Positions 6,339 through 15,752 of a DNA stretch of 64,000 bases are shown in pieces (the first letter of the stretch is position 1; every line of letters begins with the position of its first letter). Source of the DNA: Verrucomicrobiaceae bacterium (GTDB lineage: Bacteria; Verrucomicrobiota; Verrucomicrobiia; Verrucomicrobiales; Verrucomicrobiaceae); NCBI GenBank assembly GCA_016713035.1, contig JADJPW010000002.1, positions 62,001 to 126,000 on the forward strand, read 5' to 3'. Under the pieces are notes generated by a model that saw nothing but the letters and a program-made list of their open reading frames with translations, was not told the DNA's origin and did not search any database. The position numbers were made by a program, and so were the translations under genes.

Positions 6339-7472
6339 TCAAAGTGAGGGGAGGGCGAATTCCCGGCGGGCACTGAAGGCGCTGTGATTCTTCGGCGTGA
6401 CGGCGATGGGGGGCACGACGTAGCTTTCTTTGGGCTGGAAGGCGGGATCTGCCTTCTTTTTGAGGGCTAGGCTGAGGGCGAGGTCCACCAGTAGCGGTCG
6501 AGCTACAGTGGCATCGATTTCGCCATTGCGCAGGAGGTCGAGGCCTTCATTTCGACTATCCAGGCCATCGACGCCGATGATCAATAATTGCTCGCGGGTG
6601 TTGTAATGCGTGGCGGCTTTGGCGACGGCCTGTGCGAGCACGTCGCTGTGTGCAAAAACGACGTCAAATTGCTTCTGAATGTTCACCGCCTCTGAGAAGC
6701 GGTGAAAGACGGTCTCAGGAGTCCATCCGGCGGGTGCATCATGCACTAGGATGACTCCAGGCTGCTTGCGTAGGCCCTCTTCGAGCCCAATGGAGATCTG
6801 CTGACTGAGCGGGGACTTCTCTGCGCCACGTATCTGCACGATGCGGCCTGCGACTTCTGATTTTTGCTCTTCAGCGGCTTTTCGTTTGAGGGCATCGAGG
6901 GCGATCTCTGCGGCGGTGTGGCCGATGGCAGCGGGATCGCAGTAAACGAGGCTGGAGCAGCCTTTGAGGCCTTTTTGGAGGCCTATGACGAAGATGCCTG
7001 CCTGAGTGGCTGCTGGCAATACGCTGGAAAAGTCAGCGCCGTCTGCGGGATCGAGGAGGATAGCGATGGGCTTGCGATCAAGGGCGGCACGGAATTGTGC
7101 GACCTGCTTTTCGGCGTCATCGGCGGCATCAAGCGTGGTGAGCTTCATTCCATTCTGCCTGCCACTGAGGACGCTGAGGACGGCTTTTTGATAGAGTGGG
7201 TAGGCGAGTTTTGCGTTGCCTTGCAGGAGGAGGATTTCGGAGCGGTCGTCTTTGGCCGTGATACCAAAGGTGCGGGCGATTTCTGGTGGCGGGCGGATCT
7301 CTCCGAGCAGGGAGTTGCCGTCCTCGGATTTGCGCAAATCTTTGTCGTGCTGGGCAAAGGGATCTCCACCGGAGTTATCCGCTGGTCCGCAGGCAGATAG
7401 CCAGGCCGTGGCGGCGGCTAGGAGGAGAAAGCGGAGGTGAGGTAGGCGCATGACGTGCGGCTTTTTTGCCAT
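6339..7472 (-). CDS. sugar-binding periplasmic lipoprotein
   Basis: Protein of 377 residues of the periplasmic binding protein 4 family (ribose/galactose-binding, LacI-like fold). The N-terminus has a lipoprotein signal ending WLSAC. The body shows two alternating Rossmann lobes (AILLDPADGADFSSVLPAA, then VIGLQKGLKGCSSLVYCDP, VVFAHSDVLAQA and LLIIGVDGLD), the last two being typical hinge and ligand-contact regions of the family. It probably binds a sugar or similar solute at the outer face of the inner membrane, but no permease or ATPase gene is adjacent. A second start, at 7451, would give a shorter signal peptide. Neither start has a clear ribosome site. Confidence 0.85.
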   Translation of the reverse strand: MAKKPHVMRLPHLRFLLLAAATAWLSACGPADNSGGDPFAQHDKDLRKSEDGNSLLGEIRPPPEIARTFGITAKDDRSEILLLQGNAKLAYPLYQKAVLSVLSGRQNGMKLTTLDAADDAEKQVAQFRAALDRKPIAILLDPADGADFSSVLPAATQAGIFVIGLQKGLKGCSSLVYCDPAAIGHTAAEIALDALKRKAAEEQKSEVAGRIVQIRGAEKSPLSQQISIGLEEGLRKQPGVILVHDAPAGWTPETVFHRFSEAVNIQKQFDVVFAHSDVLAQAVAKAATHYNTREQLLIIGVDGLDSRNEGLDLLRNGEIDATVARPLLVDLALSLALKKKADPAFQPKESYVVPPIAVTPKNHSAFSARREFALPSL

Positions 7473-7496
7473 GTTTTGGCGGCGGGCACAAGCCTC

Positions 7497-8029
7497 TTAC
7501 TTCAAGGCGGCGTCGATCGCGGTGGTGAGCTCTGGGGCGGTGGGCTCGACATCGGAGCCGAAGCGCTGCAAGACCTTGCCGTCTTTGCCGACGAGGAATT
7601 TTTCAAAGTTCCAGCCTACGTCACCACCAGTCTGGGTGAGTGCGGTGTAGAGCGGATGTTTGGAGGCTCCGAGGATGGCCACTTTGGCGGTCATGGGAAA
7701 GGTGACCTTGTATCGCTCTGTGCAGAAGGCGATGATTTGCGGCTCTGCGCCGGGTTCTTGGCCGCCGAAGTCGTTGCATGGCACACCGAGGACGATGAGT
7801 CCCTGGGCTGCATATTTTTCATGGAGGGCCTGTAGTCCTTCATATTGCGGGGTGTAGCCACATTCGGAAGCGACGTTGACGATGAGCATGACTTTGCCAG
7901 CGTAGTCTTTGAGGCTTTTCTCTTTGCCCTGGATATCCTGGATGGTGATGGCGTGAATGCCACTGTCTGCGGCGATGGCGCTGCTGAGGGTCATGATGGC
8001 GGCGAGGAGGATGCGGAGGGCTTTTTCAT
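7497..8029 (-). pseudogene. glutathione peroxidase family protein, frameshift at start
   Basis: Thiol peroxidase of the glutathione peroxidase family. It has the active-site motif NVASECGYTPQY with the peroxidatic Cys, FPCNDFGGQEP-like GVPCNDFGGQEPG, a later WNFEKFLV, and about 160 mature residues. In the present sequence no good in-frame start exists upstream. ATG 8029 begins M-K-K in the wrong frame. Adding one A to the A5 run (plus-strand T 8022-8026) gives MKKALRILLAAIMTLSSAIA, a perfect signal peptide. The likely gene therefore starts at 8029, is exported, and is broken here by a one-base deletion. It would reduce peroxides using a thiol donor such as thioredoxin. It follows the SHD1 gene on the same strand. 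Confidence 0.85.
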
Positions 8030-8049
8030 GGATGAGAGCAGGTGCTTCT

Positions 8050-8850
8050 TCAGGGTGTGGTGACAGAGATGTATGTGGAGAAGGAGGTATTGATGATGCG
8101 GAACTCGCGGCTGACGACACTGGGGGCGGTGAGTGTGAGGGCTTCTTTGGCGTATTTGCTGAGGGTGTCTGGATTGGCGTCCACACGCTGTATTTCGCCT
8201 GCGGAGTCGGTGATGATGAGCATGTAGCCGTATTCTTTGGCTCCACTGCGGTAGGCGCCGCCTTCGTAATAGGAGAGGCGTACGTCGGGGGTGGCGTTTT
8301 CCATTTTCGCCTGCGGGGTCAGATTGAGCTCATGCTCGATCTTTTGGGTGACGTAGAGGTGGGTTCCTTGATCGTTGGAGGCCTCTTTGGCGAAGGTGAG
8401 GATGGTTGCTTTTGCGTCGCGTATGTGGCGAGTGACTTCGCGGTTCTGGATGCTGTAGCCGTAACTGATGTCGATGGAGCGGTAGCCACCATCAGCGAAG
8501 CCACGGGTGCTTTTTTTGCTGCGTACGAGCGTGGTGAGGCTGAATTTTTTGGTCCCTGCCGCAGTGGGCGCGGTGGCGGCAGGTGCGGCGGTGGCAGTCT
8601 CTGGATGTGCAGCGGCCCAGGCGTCGATGTAGGCGTGGTCTTCCTTGCAGAGGGTGTTGCGGGGGACGCGTATTTCTTTGCCATCATCCTTTTTTCGCAA
8701 CATGACGGCGTCTGCTGCTACGGCGATGATTTCTGCCTCCAAGAGCGATCCGGCGGTGCTGACGAAAAACCGCGTTTCGGCCTGCAAACTAGCCACACAG
8801 ACCCAAATGGCCGTGAGAAGGAGTTTGGCGAGGTGGTGGGGCTTTGGCAT
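8050..8850 (-). CDS. exported protein with SHD1-like N-terminal domain
   Basis: Protein of 266 residues. The start at 8850 is supported by AGGA before the ATG and a signal peptide (MPKPHHLAKLLLTAIWVCVA, cleavage near QAE). The next 50 residues (RFFVSTAGSLLEAEIIAV, then MLRKKDDGKEIRVPRNTLCK and DHAYIDAW) match the SLA1-homology-domain-1-like module common in planctomycete and verrucomicrobial secreted proteins. An Ala/Pro/Thr linker and an unrecognised domain of about 170 residues with KKSTRGFADGGYRSIDISYG follow. The function is unknown. A periplasmic binding or scaffold role is a guess. Confidence 0.75.
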   Translation of the reverse strand: MPKPHHLAKLLLTAIWVCVASLQAETRFFVSTAGSLLEAEIIAVAADAVMLRKKDDGKEIRVPRNTLCKEDHAYIDAWAAAHPETATAAPAATAPTAAGTKKFSLTTLVRSKKSTRGFADGGYRSIDISYGYSIQNREVTRHIRDAKATILTFAKEASNDQGTHLYVTQKIEHELNLTPQAKMENATPDVRLSYYEGGAYRSGAKEYGYMLIITDSAGEIQRVDANPDTLSKYAKEALTLTAPSVVSREFRIINTSFSTYISVTTP

Positions 8851-8998
8851 GTTTTCCTGGTGGATACGTTCTGCGATTCCGCAGCTTTGGGAACTGCATT
8901 TTTTGAGGAAATGGGGCCTGCTGTTGGCGGCTCTCTCAGTAGCCTTCGGTGGCTTCACTGAAGGTCCAGGGGGCCTGGTAGGCACCGGTGCGCTCTTT

Positions 8999-9865
8999 TC
9001 AGTGGCGAACGAGGTCATTGAGCAGCGCGGATGCTCCGAAGCGGTAGCGACTGTTGTGGAGCCATGTATCGCCAAGGGTTTCTTTGACGGCGATGAGGAA
9101 GTGCAGGGCTTGTTTGGCCGTGCGGATGCCGCCAGCGGGCTTCATGGCGATGGGGATGCCGGTGGAGAGAAAGTGGTCACGGATGGCCTCCAGCATGACC
9201 TGATTGTTGCCGAGGGTGGCGTTGGAAGAGGTCTTGCCGGTGCTGGTTTTGATGAAGTCACCAGGCCTGAGTACACGCATGGCGAGGAAGCTTGCGGCGC
9301 GGATGTTGTCGTAGGTTTCGAGTTCGCTGACCTCGAGGATGACTTTGAGGGTGGCTTTGCCACAGGCGGTGAGGACGGCGGAGATTTCGTCCTGTACGCG
9401 GTGGAGATCGCCGCTGAGGAAGGCACCACGGTTGATGACCATGTCGATTTCATCCGCTCCATCGGCGACGGCGCTGCGGACTTCTGCTAGGCGGGTGGTG
9501 AGGGAGGTCTGGCCACTGGGAAAGGCGGTAGCGACGGATGCGATTTTGACCGCGTTGCCTGTGAGGTGCTTTTTGGCATGTCGTACCATGCTCGGATAGA
9601 CGCAAACGGCTGCGGTGGAGGGGATGTCGCTGTGGTCATGCGGGCGCAGCGCTTTTTGGCAGAGTGAGGCGACTTTGCCAGGGGTGTCTTTGCCCTCCAA
9701 GGTGGTGAGATCGACCATGGAGACGGCGAGGCGGAGGCCGAAGACCTTGGCGTTTTTCTTGATGCTGCGGGTGGTGTACTTGGCGACTCGTTCCTCGATG
9801 CCGAGAGTGTCCACGGGGCCGATTTCATCCATCAGACGGCGTAGGCTGGTGGGTGCGGTGGGCAT
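8999..9865 (-). CDS. deoC: deoxyribose-phosphate aldolase
   Basis: Class I aldolase of 288 residues that splits 2-deoxyribose-5-phosphate into acetaldehyde and glyceraldehyde-3-phosphate for use of deoxynucleosides. TIM-barrel motifs are present: SMVDLTTLEGKDT at the N-terminus, DEIDMVINRG, KVILEVSEL, the Schiff-base lysine in DFIKTSTGK, and the proton-relay lysine and phosphate loop in AMKPAGGIRT. The start is placed at ATG 9865 (MPTAPTSLRRLMDEIG); the extra N-terminal 50 or so residues relative to short bacterial DeoC are usual in the longer subfamily. The cyclophilin gene lies upstream on the same strand, with 58 bases between them. Confidence 0.93.
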   Translation of the reverse strand: MPTAPTSLRRLMDEIGPVDTLGIEERVAKYTTRSIKKNAKVFGLRLAVSMVDLTTLEGKDTPGKVASLCQKALRPHDHSDIPSTAAVCVYPSMVRHAKKHLTGNAVKIASVATAFPSGQTSLTTRLAEVRSAVADGADEIDMVINRGAFLSGDLHRVQDEISAVLTACGKATLKVILEVSELETYDNIRAASFLAMRVLRPGDFIKTSTGKTSSNATLGNNQVMLEAIRDHFLSTGIPIAMKPAGGIRTAKQALHFLIAVKETLGDTWLHNSRYRFGASALLNDLVRH

Positions 9866-9923
9866 GGTGGGCTCGTGGATCGTGCGCGGATGGCGTGAGG
9901 CCTGTTTCTCCCCCGTTCCTACC

Positions 9924-10850
9924 TCACCAGACGCGGCTGAGAAAGCGACCGAACATGCCCTGCGGGGCAGAGGACTTTTTGCTACCACGTTTTCCGGCGA
10001 TGGCACGGGGTATGAGCGGGCCTTTGTGATCAATGACGCGGATGGAGGCGATCTCGATGCGGGCGATGGGGCAGTCGTTGCTGTCCACGGGCATGCGGGA
10101 GATGTATTCGAGCGTTTCGAGGCCGGAGACGACTTGGCCAAAGGCGGTGTACTTTCCTTCGAGGAAGTCATAGTGGCCTAGGGCGAAGTAAAACTGGCTG
10201 CTGTTGTTGCGGCGCTCAGGATTCACGCTGTCGGCACGGCGTGCCATGGCGACAGTGCCGAGTCGATGGGGGCGCTTGCTGCTTTCATAGGGGAGGGTGC
10301 GAGTTTCCCCTCCGGTGCCCCATTGATCGCGTTTGTCGTCATCAGCAGTGAGTGGGTCGCCGGTCTGGACTAGGAAGTCCTCGATAGCGCGGTGAAAGGC
10401 GAGCCCGTCATAGAATTTGCTGCTGCAGAGGTCGATGAAGTTCGCGACGGTATTGGGGGCAGAGTTTTTATAGAGCTCGATGACGACTTCCTCCTCGGTG
10501 CCACCGAAGGAAACCTGCATGATGGCGAGTTTATGCACGGAGTCCTTGGGCCAGAGTGCGGGGTCTTCGCGGGCAGTGAGAGCGGGGACGGTGTAGGTGC
10601 CGCGTGTGGGGGCGCTGACCAAAGGCGGGGCGGCGGTGGTGGTGCCACTGGGTTTGGCAGCGGTAGAGGTGCCATTTTTGTCTGCGGCCTGGAAGACGGA
10701 GCGCTGGGCCTCATCTGCTAGTTTATCAATGTCTGCGCCGACGGGAGCGGTGGCCGCTGGTTGGAGCTTTTCCGGCACTGGGAGCTGTGCGGAAGATGGG
10801 CTGAGGAGACTGAGAAAGACGAATGGGCAGAGCAGGAGGGCTTTTTTCAC
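9924..10850 (-). CDS. cyclophilin-type peptidyl-prolyl isomerase, exported
   Basis: Protein of 308 residues with a signal peptide (MKKALLLCPFVFLSLLSPSSA), a Thr/Ala/Pro-rich linker, and a cyclophilin domain from about residue 105. The domain contains the core motifs TVANFIDLCSSKFYDGLAFH, a variant of FxRVIxxF with VQTGDP, NSSQFYFALG, and KYTAFGQVVSGLE. It would catalyse proline cis-trans isomerisation in the periplasm. Some catalytic-loop positions differ from human CypA: the usual F-H-R-V reads FHRAIEDF. It probably forms a small transcription unit with deoC downstream. The deletion-prone homopolymers of this region have not affected it. Confidence 0.88.
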   Translation of the reverse strand: MKKALLLCPFVFLSLLSPSSAQLPVPEKLQPAATAPVGADIDKLADEAQRSVFQAADKNGTSTAAKPSGTTTAAPPLVSAPTRGTYTVPALTAREDPALWPKDSVHKLAIMQVSFGGTEEEVVIELYKNSAPNTVANFIDLCSSKFYDGLAFHRAIEDFLVQTGDPLTADDDKRDQWGTGGETRTLPYESSKRPHRLGTVAMARRADSVNPERRNNSSQFYFALGHYDFLEGKYTAFGQVVSGLETLEYISRMPVDSNDCPIARIEIASIRVIDHKGPLIPRAIAGKRGSKKSSAPQGMFGRFLSRVW

Positions 10851-10910
10851 GACGCGAGTAGGGATGTGGCACGTTCCTGCCGCAGGAGCAGCGAGGAGGG
10901 GAGTGCCGGA

Positions 10911-11246
10911 TCAGCGCAAATTCGAAGGCACAGTGACAGAGGGCTGCGGCGCTGGTTCAAGCGCTGGGGCCGGGGTAGGAGCGGAAATCTCCGCAGCTGC
11001 ACGAGAAGCGGGGGCAGGAGTGGAGGGTGCATTGCCCTGAGCAGAGCCCAGAGCGGCGGCTTCACTGGCGCTGTATTTGTAGATTTGCTTCGGACCACCG
11101 CGTGTCTTGCGGCGTGGCAGGCCATTGGCGACATCGAAGTCATCCGCCTCCGCCACAGTAGGGAATTTGAGATCGGCCTTGTGTGAGGTACAGGAAACCA
11201 CTGCGGAAGTGAGGAGGGCGGCGAGGAGGATTCGGACGAGGGACAT
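10911..11246 (-). CDS. small putative lipoprotein
   Basis: Protein of 111 residues with a lipoprotein signal (LLAALLTSAVVSC, Cys at 19), a short basic central part (GLPRRKTRGGPKQIYKYSA) and a low-complexity Ala/Pro-rich tail. No known domain is seen. It lies 60 bases upstream of the cyclophilin gene and may be cotranscribed with it. Confidence 0.65.
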   Translation of the reverse strand: MSLVRILLAALLTSAVVSCTSHKADLKFPTVAEADDFDVANGLPRRKTRGGPKQIYKYSASEAAALGSAQGNAPSTPAPASRAAAEISAPTPAPALEPAPQPSVTVPSNLR

Positions 11247-11343
11247 TTTTGATGAGCAGATGTTGATATCTTACAGGGGGAGCGATGTCGATTGTAGGCT
11301 GACGCCTCTGTGCTGGCAACCGTGAATAATGCCCGCGCTGGGA

Positions 11344-12081
11344 TCAGACTTTGCGCCCCAGGGCAATGATGGTGCGTCCGAGCAAAATCGGTGTGCTATT
11401 CATCGCTCGTACGAGCGGCTCGTTCGCCTCATCGAGGGTATGGTAGCGATGGCGCTCACGGCGCATGGCCATCCAGCCAAAGAGCCGGATGAAGGGGATG
11501 AGCAGGACGTATTTGAGAAGGGAGGAGCGCTGGACCTTATCAATGTGCGGCTCTACACCCTCAAACCCACTATCCAGCATGGCATGAGCGACGTAGAACC
11601 AGGAGACGGGATTGATGTGACCGCCCGTGGAGTAGAGAGCGCTGTTTCTCACTGGGAGCGGGCCGAAGAGGTTCCAGAACCCAAACCAGAGGAAGCGCAG
11701 GCGGGAGTTCAGATTCAGGATATTCGGAGTGCTGAGGATGCAGACACCACCTGGGCGTAGCACACGGTGGATCTCACGCACGACCAGGCGGAAGTCCTCT
11801 AGGTGCTCGATGACCTCGGTGGCCGTGACGATGTCGAAGCTGGCATCTGGGTAGGGGAGAGGCTCATGGTTGAGATTTGCGATGTCCACCTTCTGATCCG
11901 GCAGTTTCATGAGCGTGTCCGTGTAGTCGCAGACGCTGGAGGTGACCTGGAGCTTTGATTTGACCTTTTTGATCAGGGTCCCATGCCCGGCACCGATATC
12001 CAGATAGCTGCGCCAGCCCGCTGCGCGGGAGTCAGCCAATAAGAGAGCCAAAACCTTGTCGTGAATGCCGTCGATACTCAT
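11344..12081 (-). CDS. class I SAM-dependent methyltransferase
   Basis: Protein of 245 residues with a Methyltransf_11/UbiG-like Rossmann domain. Motif I YLDIGAGHGTLIKKV binds SAM, the acidic motif II follows strand 2, DIVTATEVIEHLEDF is the conserved post-motif segment, and HRVLRPGGVCILSTPN is motif III. The C-terminal 110 residues contain an amphipathic or partly hydrophobic stretch (LKYVLLIPFIRLFGWM) that may touch the membrane. The substrate cannot be inferred. Proteins of this kind often act on sugars or quinones of envelope pathways. It stands alone, downstream of nothing codirectional within 45 bases except the PEP-CTERM gene. Confidence 0.87.
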   Translation of the reverse strand: MSIDGIHDKVLALLLADSRAAGWRSYLDIGAGHGTLIKKVKSKLQVTSSVCDYTDTLMKLPDQKVDIANLNHEPLPYPDASFDIVTATEVIEHLEDFRLVVREIHRVLRPGGVCILSTPNILNLNSRLRFLWFGFWNLFGPLPVRNSALYSTGGHINPVSWFYVAHAMLDSGFEGVEPHIDKVQRSSLLKYVLLIPFIRLFGWMAMRRERHRYHTLDEANEPLVRAMNSTPILLGRTIIALGRKV

Positions 12082-12126
12082 GGGCCGCGTGCTTATCGGC
12101 AGCAGCCAGCGGCAGCAAACGCTTTT

Positions 12127-13272
12127 TTATCGAGCTGCGGCACGGCGACGGCGCAGCAGAGTCGCACACAGGCCCAGACCGGTCAAAAGTGCACGTCCAG
12201 GCTCTGGGATGGCGGCGACGATGCTGACCGTCCCCGTGGCGTTAAAAGCGCTAGAGTCCCATGCGAGATTGTAGGCAGAAATATCCGGCAAAGACAGTGT
12301 CGAGGCTAGATTTGCCCCTCCGAAGCTCAGAGAGCCCCAGTCCACCAGATCGAAGCTCTGCCCCGCTGCGGGCGTAAAACCTGCATTGAGTGTCAAATTG
12401 ATCGCCCCACTGGTGCTCATGCTGAGATTGTTATTGATCACCAATCGGTCAAAGCTGCTCGTAGAGCTGATCCCCAGATTGATGCTGCCTCCAGCAGCCA
12501 CACTGGCACTGCCCAGCGTGAGTGTGCCGATCCCCGTCGCCGAGCTCACTCCTGGCGCGATGATCCCGCCACTCTGCACCTGGACGAGCCCAGTGATGAA
12601 GCCTGTACCCTCCAGCGTCCCGCCATTGCCAATGATCACACCGCCCGTACCGGTGGCACTGCCGCTCGTATTCGTCACGCTGAGTTTGCCCGCGCTCACC
12701 GTCACCGTGCCGCTCATGGAAGGAGATGCGGCCGTGAAGGCCAGCGTACCAGTACCGTCCTTTTGTAGGCTCACACTGCCGATGATCGTCCCGCTGAACT
12801 GAACGGATTGCCCCCCGGCGACTGTCCACGACTGCGCTGCATTGAGTTGGATGTCGGTCGTGATCGTCGCGGAGTCATTCGCCGTGATCCCCCCACTGCC
12901 AAGCTGAAGCGGCATACCCATCGTGCCAGCCAAGGTATAGCTACCCGTTGCTGGTTGGAGGACGATACCCGTGGCCACGATCGTGCTGCTTACAGTCACG
13001 GTACCTGCGGTGCCGCCATTTCCCAGCACCGCTGTCCAACCGGCGGAGTTATCCCAGTTTACGTTCGTGGTGCCGTTGTACCACTCTTTTGATCCACTGA
13101 CATTCCACGTTCCGCTGCCATCCAGAATGGATGGATTACCATTGCCGTTGGAGTCCCAATAGCGATAAGTCTGACCAAAGAGTGATGTCGCTGCTAGGAT
13201 CAAGTAGATGGCAGTCTTTGCCATTTGTCGTGGCAGACACCACTTGTTCAGTATTGGATAGGAATTCGACAT
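12127..13272 (-). CDS. PEP-CTERM protein with beta-strand (autotransporter-type) repeats
   Basis: Exported protein of about 381 residues. After the signal region (MAKTAIYLILAATSLFGQ) comes a WDSNGNGNPSILDGSGTWN repeat-like start and then Gly/Thr/Ser-rich beta-helix sequence with KDGTGTLAFTAASPSMSGT, the usual beta-strand-repeat signature. It ends in a PEP-CTERM sorting signal: IPEPG, a hydrophobic helix and RRRRAAAR. Such proteins are cut by an exosortase and reach the outer surface. The start is uncertain: ATG 13272 has AAGG 11 bases upstream, and ATG 13224 would begin directly at the signal peptide. It is a paralogue of the next gene. Confidence 0.82.
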   Translation of the reverse strand: MSNSYPILNKWCLPRQMAKTAIYLILAATSLFGQTYRYWDSNGNGNPSILDGSGTWNVSGSKEWYNGTTNVNWDNSAGWTAVLGNGGTAGTVTVSSTIVATGIVLQPATGSYTLAGTMGMPLQLGSGGITANDSATITTDIQLNAAQSWTVAGGQSVQFSGTIIGSVSLQKDGTGTLAFTAASPSMSGTVTVSAGKLSVTNTSGSATGTGGVIIGNGGTLEGTGFITGLVQVQSGGIIAPGVSSATGIGTLTLGSASVAAGGSINLGISSTSSFDRLVINNNLSMSTSGAINLTLNAGFTPAAGQSFDLVDWGSLSFGGANLASTLSLPDISAYNLAWDSSAFNATGTVSIVAAIPEPGRALLTGLGLCATLLRRRRAAAR

Positions 13273-13368
13273 GTTAAACTTAGCCTTTATATATTTTACA
13301 TAAATAAGCATAAATTATGACAATGTCTCGCCGTAATTGTTGAAATAATTGAAATTATATCGGCTTAT

Positions 13369-14520
13369 CTAATGCCAGCGCCGCTTATTCAAGATGCACA
13401 AAATGCCTAACAGGCTCAGGCAAGTCCGCCCGGGTTCTGGTGCAGCCGTGGTGATGCTGATGGCCCCTGATTCCTGAAAAAGAGAGGTGTCCCACGCGAG
13501 ATGATGAGCAGATATGTTTGGTAGGACTAGGCAAGTGTCTAATTTGTCTTCAGAAAAATTAAGAGTGCCCCAATCCAAAAGATCGAAGCTCTGCCCGAGT
13601 TGCGGAACAAAACCATCCATCACGCCCACCATCAGTTGTGTGGTGCTCGATAAACTCAGTGCGCCATTGATGACCAATCGGTCAAAACTCGACACTGAAC
13701 CGAGCTGAAAATGTGCAGAGGCACCGCCCGCGAGTAGCAGCCCACCATTAAATGTGAGTGTGCCCACATTTCCTGAGCCAGAGTAGCCTGGAGCTACGGA
13801 GCCACCTGCGTTCACTTGCACCGGCCCAGCGATGCTGCCTGTGCCCTCCAGAGTAGCAGCGTTGCCCACAAAAACTGCGCCCGTACCAGTCGCGCTGCCA
13901 GATGCATTCAATACTTGAAGGGTACCACTGCTCACCGTCACGGTACCGCTCATAGCTGGGGAAGCAGCCGTAAAGACTAGACACCCCTCACCGCTCTTCT
14001 CCAGTGGGACGGAACCAATGATCGTACCGCCAAAAACGAGGCGTTCAGAATTCGCAACCTCCCACGACTGCCCCTCCGCCAATGTCACCTGTGCATGGAC
14101 CGTAGCGCTGGTGCTCGCAAGGATGCCTGCATCACCCAAAATAATCGAATTTCCCGCTGTGTTCTGGAGTGTATAACTGCCGCTAGTCGTCTCAAACCGG
14201 ATGCCCTGGGCTTGTATCTCATGCGTTACCGTGATCACACCGGCTATTCCGCCGCTGTTTCCGTTGCCGAAAACCGCGATGGAATCGGAAGCATTGTCCC
14301 AATTCACATTCGAGGCACCATTCCACCACTCCCTCTTTCCGATAGGATTCCAGTTACTCGATCCGTCCTTCTGAGTCAGATGCCCATTGCCATTACTATC
14401 CCAAAACAGAAAATTTTGGGCATAGGTAGGTTTCTCTGCGGTAAAGAAGAATCCGAATGAGGTAATCAATTGGCTCAGAAGAAGGCAAGCCAATCGGGAA
14501 GTGGCATCTGTCCTGGTCAT
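13369..14520 (-). CDS. PEP-CTERM protein with beta-strand repeats, paralogue
   Basis: Protein of 383 residues colinear with its neighbour: signal peptide (LACLLLSQLITSFGFFF), FLFWDSNGNGHLTQKDG, a Gly/Ser-rich beta-helix with EKSGEGCLVFTAASPAMSGT, FDRLVINGALSLSS, FDLLDWGTLNF, and a C-terminal PEP-CTERM (APEPG, hydrophobic segment, NKRRWH). The shared architecture over the whole length indicates tandem duplication followed by strong divergence. Its basic tail is shorter. The AT-rich 14521-14650 interval must contain the promoter. Confidence 0.82.
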   Translation of the reverse strand: MTRTDATSRLACLLLSQLITSFGFFFTAEKPTYAQNFLFWDSNGNGHLTQKDGSSNWNPIGKREWWNGASNVNWDNASDSIAVFGNGNSGGIAGVITVTHEIQAQGIRFETTSGSYTLQNTAGNSIILGDAGILASTSATVHAQVTLAEGQSWEVANSERLVFGGTIIGSVPLEKSGEGCLVFTAASPAMSGTVTVSSGTLQVLNASGSATGTGAVFVGNAATLEGTGSIAGPVQVNAGGSVAPGYSGSGNVGTLTFNGGLLLAGGASAHFQLGSVSSFDRLVINGALSLSSTTQLMVGVMDGFVPQLGQSFDLLDWGTLNFSEDKLDTCLVLPNISAHHLAWDTSLFQESGAISITTAAPEPGRTCLSLLGILCILNKRRWH

Positions 14521-14652
14521 GTAAGACCAATCACATATAATTTACAAGATTACAATAAATTTGATAATTAAATTGATAAATAGTCTCATATTTGCGAATT
14601 TGGCGATAATCGAACATAGCCCACATTTTACGGAGAGAGTTACTCATACCGC

Positions 14653-15752
14653 TCACACTATCCGCACGTATCGGCGGCCAGGGAGGGCCCGAATGAGCCT
14701 TTTCATCTCTAAGCGCATCACCGTGGCGGAGACGGTACCGATGGTCAGCCCCGATTTGGCGGTGATGTCATTGATATGGGCCTCTTCGTGGCCAATGGCA
14801 TCATACAGAATCCGTTCTTCTAAGGACAACTCCACTGCGGGAGCCACCTCCTGCACCGTAGGAGCACGCGGTGCTGTGGGAAAGAGCGTCATGAGATCAT
14901 CCAGCACATCATTGCCATCCAAAATGAGCTTTGCCCCCTGCTGAATGAGGCGGTTGCAGCCTGTGGAGGTCGGGCGGTCAATGGGCCCTGGCACTGCATA
15001 GACGGTGCGCCCTTGGTCTGCGGCCTGCTGCGCCGTGATGAGTGAGCCACTCCGCACCGGTGCCTCCACCACGATCAAGCCATGGCTCCAGCCCGCCACG
15101 ATGCGATTTCGATACGGAAAGGTCTGCTTATCCGCGATGCGATCCACCGGGTATTCACTGATGACGGCCCCATTTTCTGCAATCCGCTCTGCCAGGGCCA
15201 AATTTTCCGGCGGATAGAGCTTTCCGATCCCACTACCAATAACGGCTATCGTACGGCCCTTTGCGGCTAGGGCCGCCTCATGCGCCGCCGTATCGATGCC
15301 CCGTGCTAGGCCACTCACCACGGTGTATCCCGCGTAGGCGATCTGAAAACTGAGCTTTTTCGTCGATGAAAGTCCATAGTGCGTCGCGTGCCGACTGCCT
15401 ACGACACCGATAGCATGCTGATCGCGCTCCTCCAGGCGGCCCCATACGTAGAGGAGCACGGGAGCATCGTGGATCTGGCTCAAAAGCCGCGGATACAGCT
15501 TGTCCTCCTGCGTCAGGAGTGTGAGGCCGCGCTCTTCGATCTTCCTTTCTCTCCGATCAAGTCCACCTGGTCTTCCCAGCGAGAGATCGAGTCCGCATGC
15601 GCTGTCCCGATGCCCTCGACTTGAGCCAAATCCGATGACTTGGCCGCCAAGATAGCCTCTGGGCTGCCGAATCGCTGAAGCAGCCTCTTTGTGCGAACCG
15701 GCCCCGTTTGCGGGAGCAGATTCAGCGCCAGATAAGCCTCTGTGCGGTTCAT
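14653..15752 (-). pseudogene. dprA: DNA processing protein DprA, frameshifted
   Basis: DprA protects incoming single-stranded DNA and loads RecA in natural transformation. The N-terminal SAM-like part (MNRTEAYLALNLLPQTGPVR, with helix-hairpin LAQVEGIGTAHADSISRW) is in one frame. The Rossmann-fold domain (GVVGSRHATHYG, VVSGLARGIDTAAHEAAL, TIAVIGSGIGKLYPPEN, SGSLITAQQAADQGR, VPGPIDRPTSTGCNRLI) and the C-terminal winged helix are in another. Restoring one A in the run at about 15546-15548 joins them. The start overlaps the stop of the upstream membrane-protein gene (ATGA). The break is a one-base deletion, possibly a sequence error. Without it, the full length would be about 366 residues. Confidence 0.9.

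Noticed and set aside
8999..10171. Longer deoC reading with about 100 extra N-terminal residues
   Set aside because: The extra part overlaps the cyclophilin gene and looks like out-of-frame translation. ATG 9865 fits the family.
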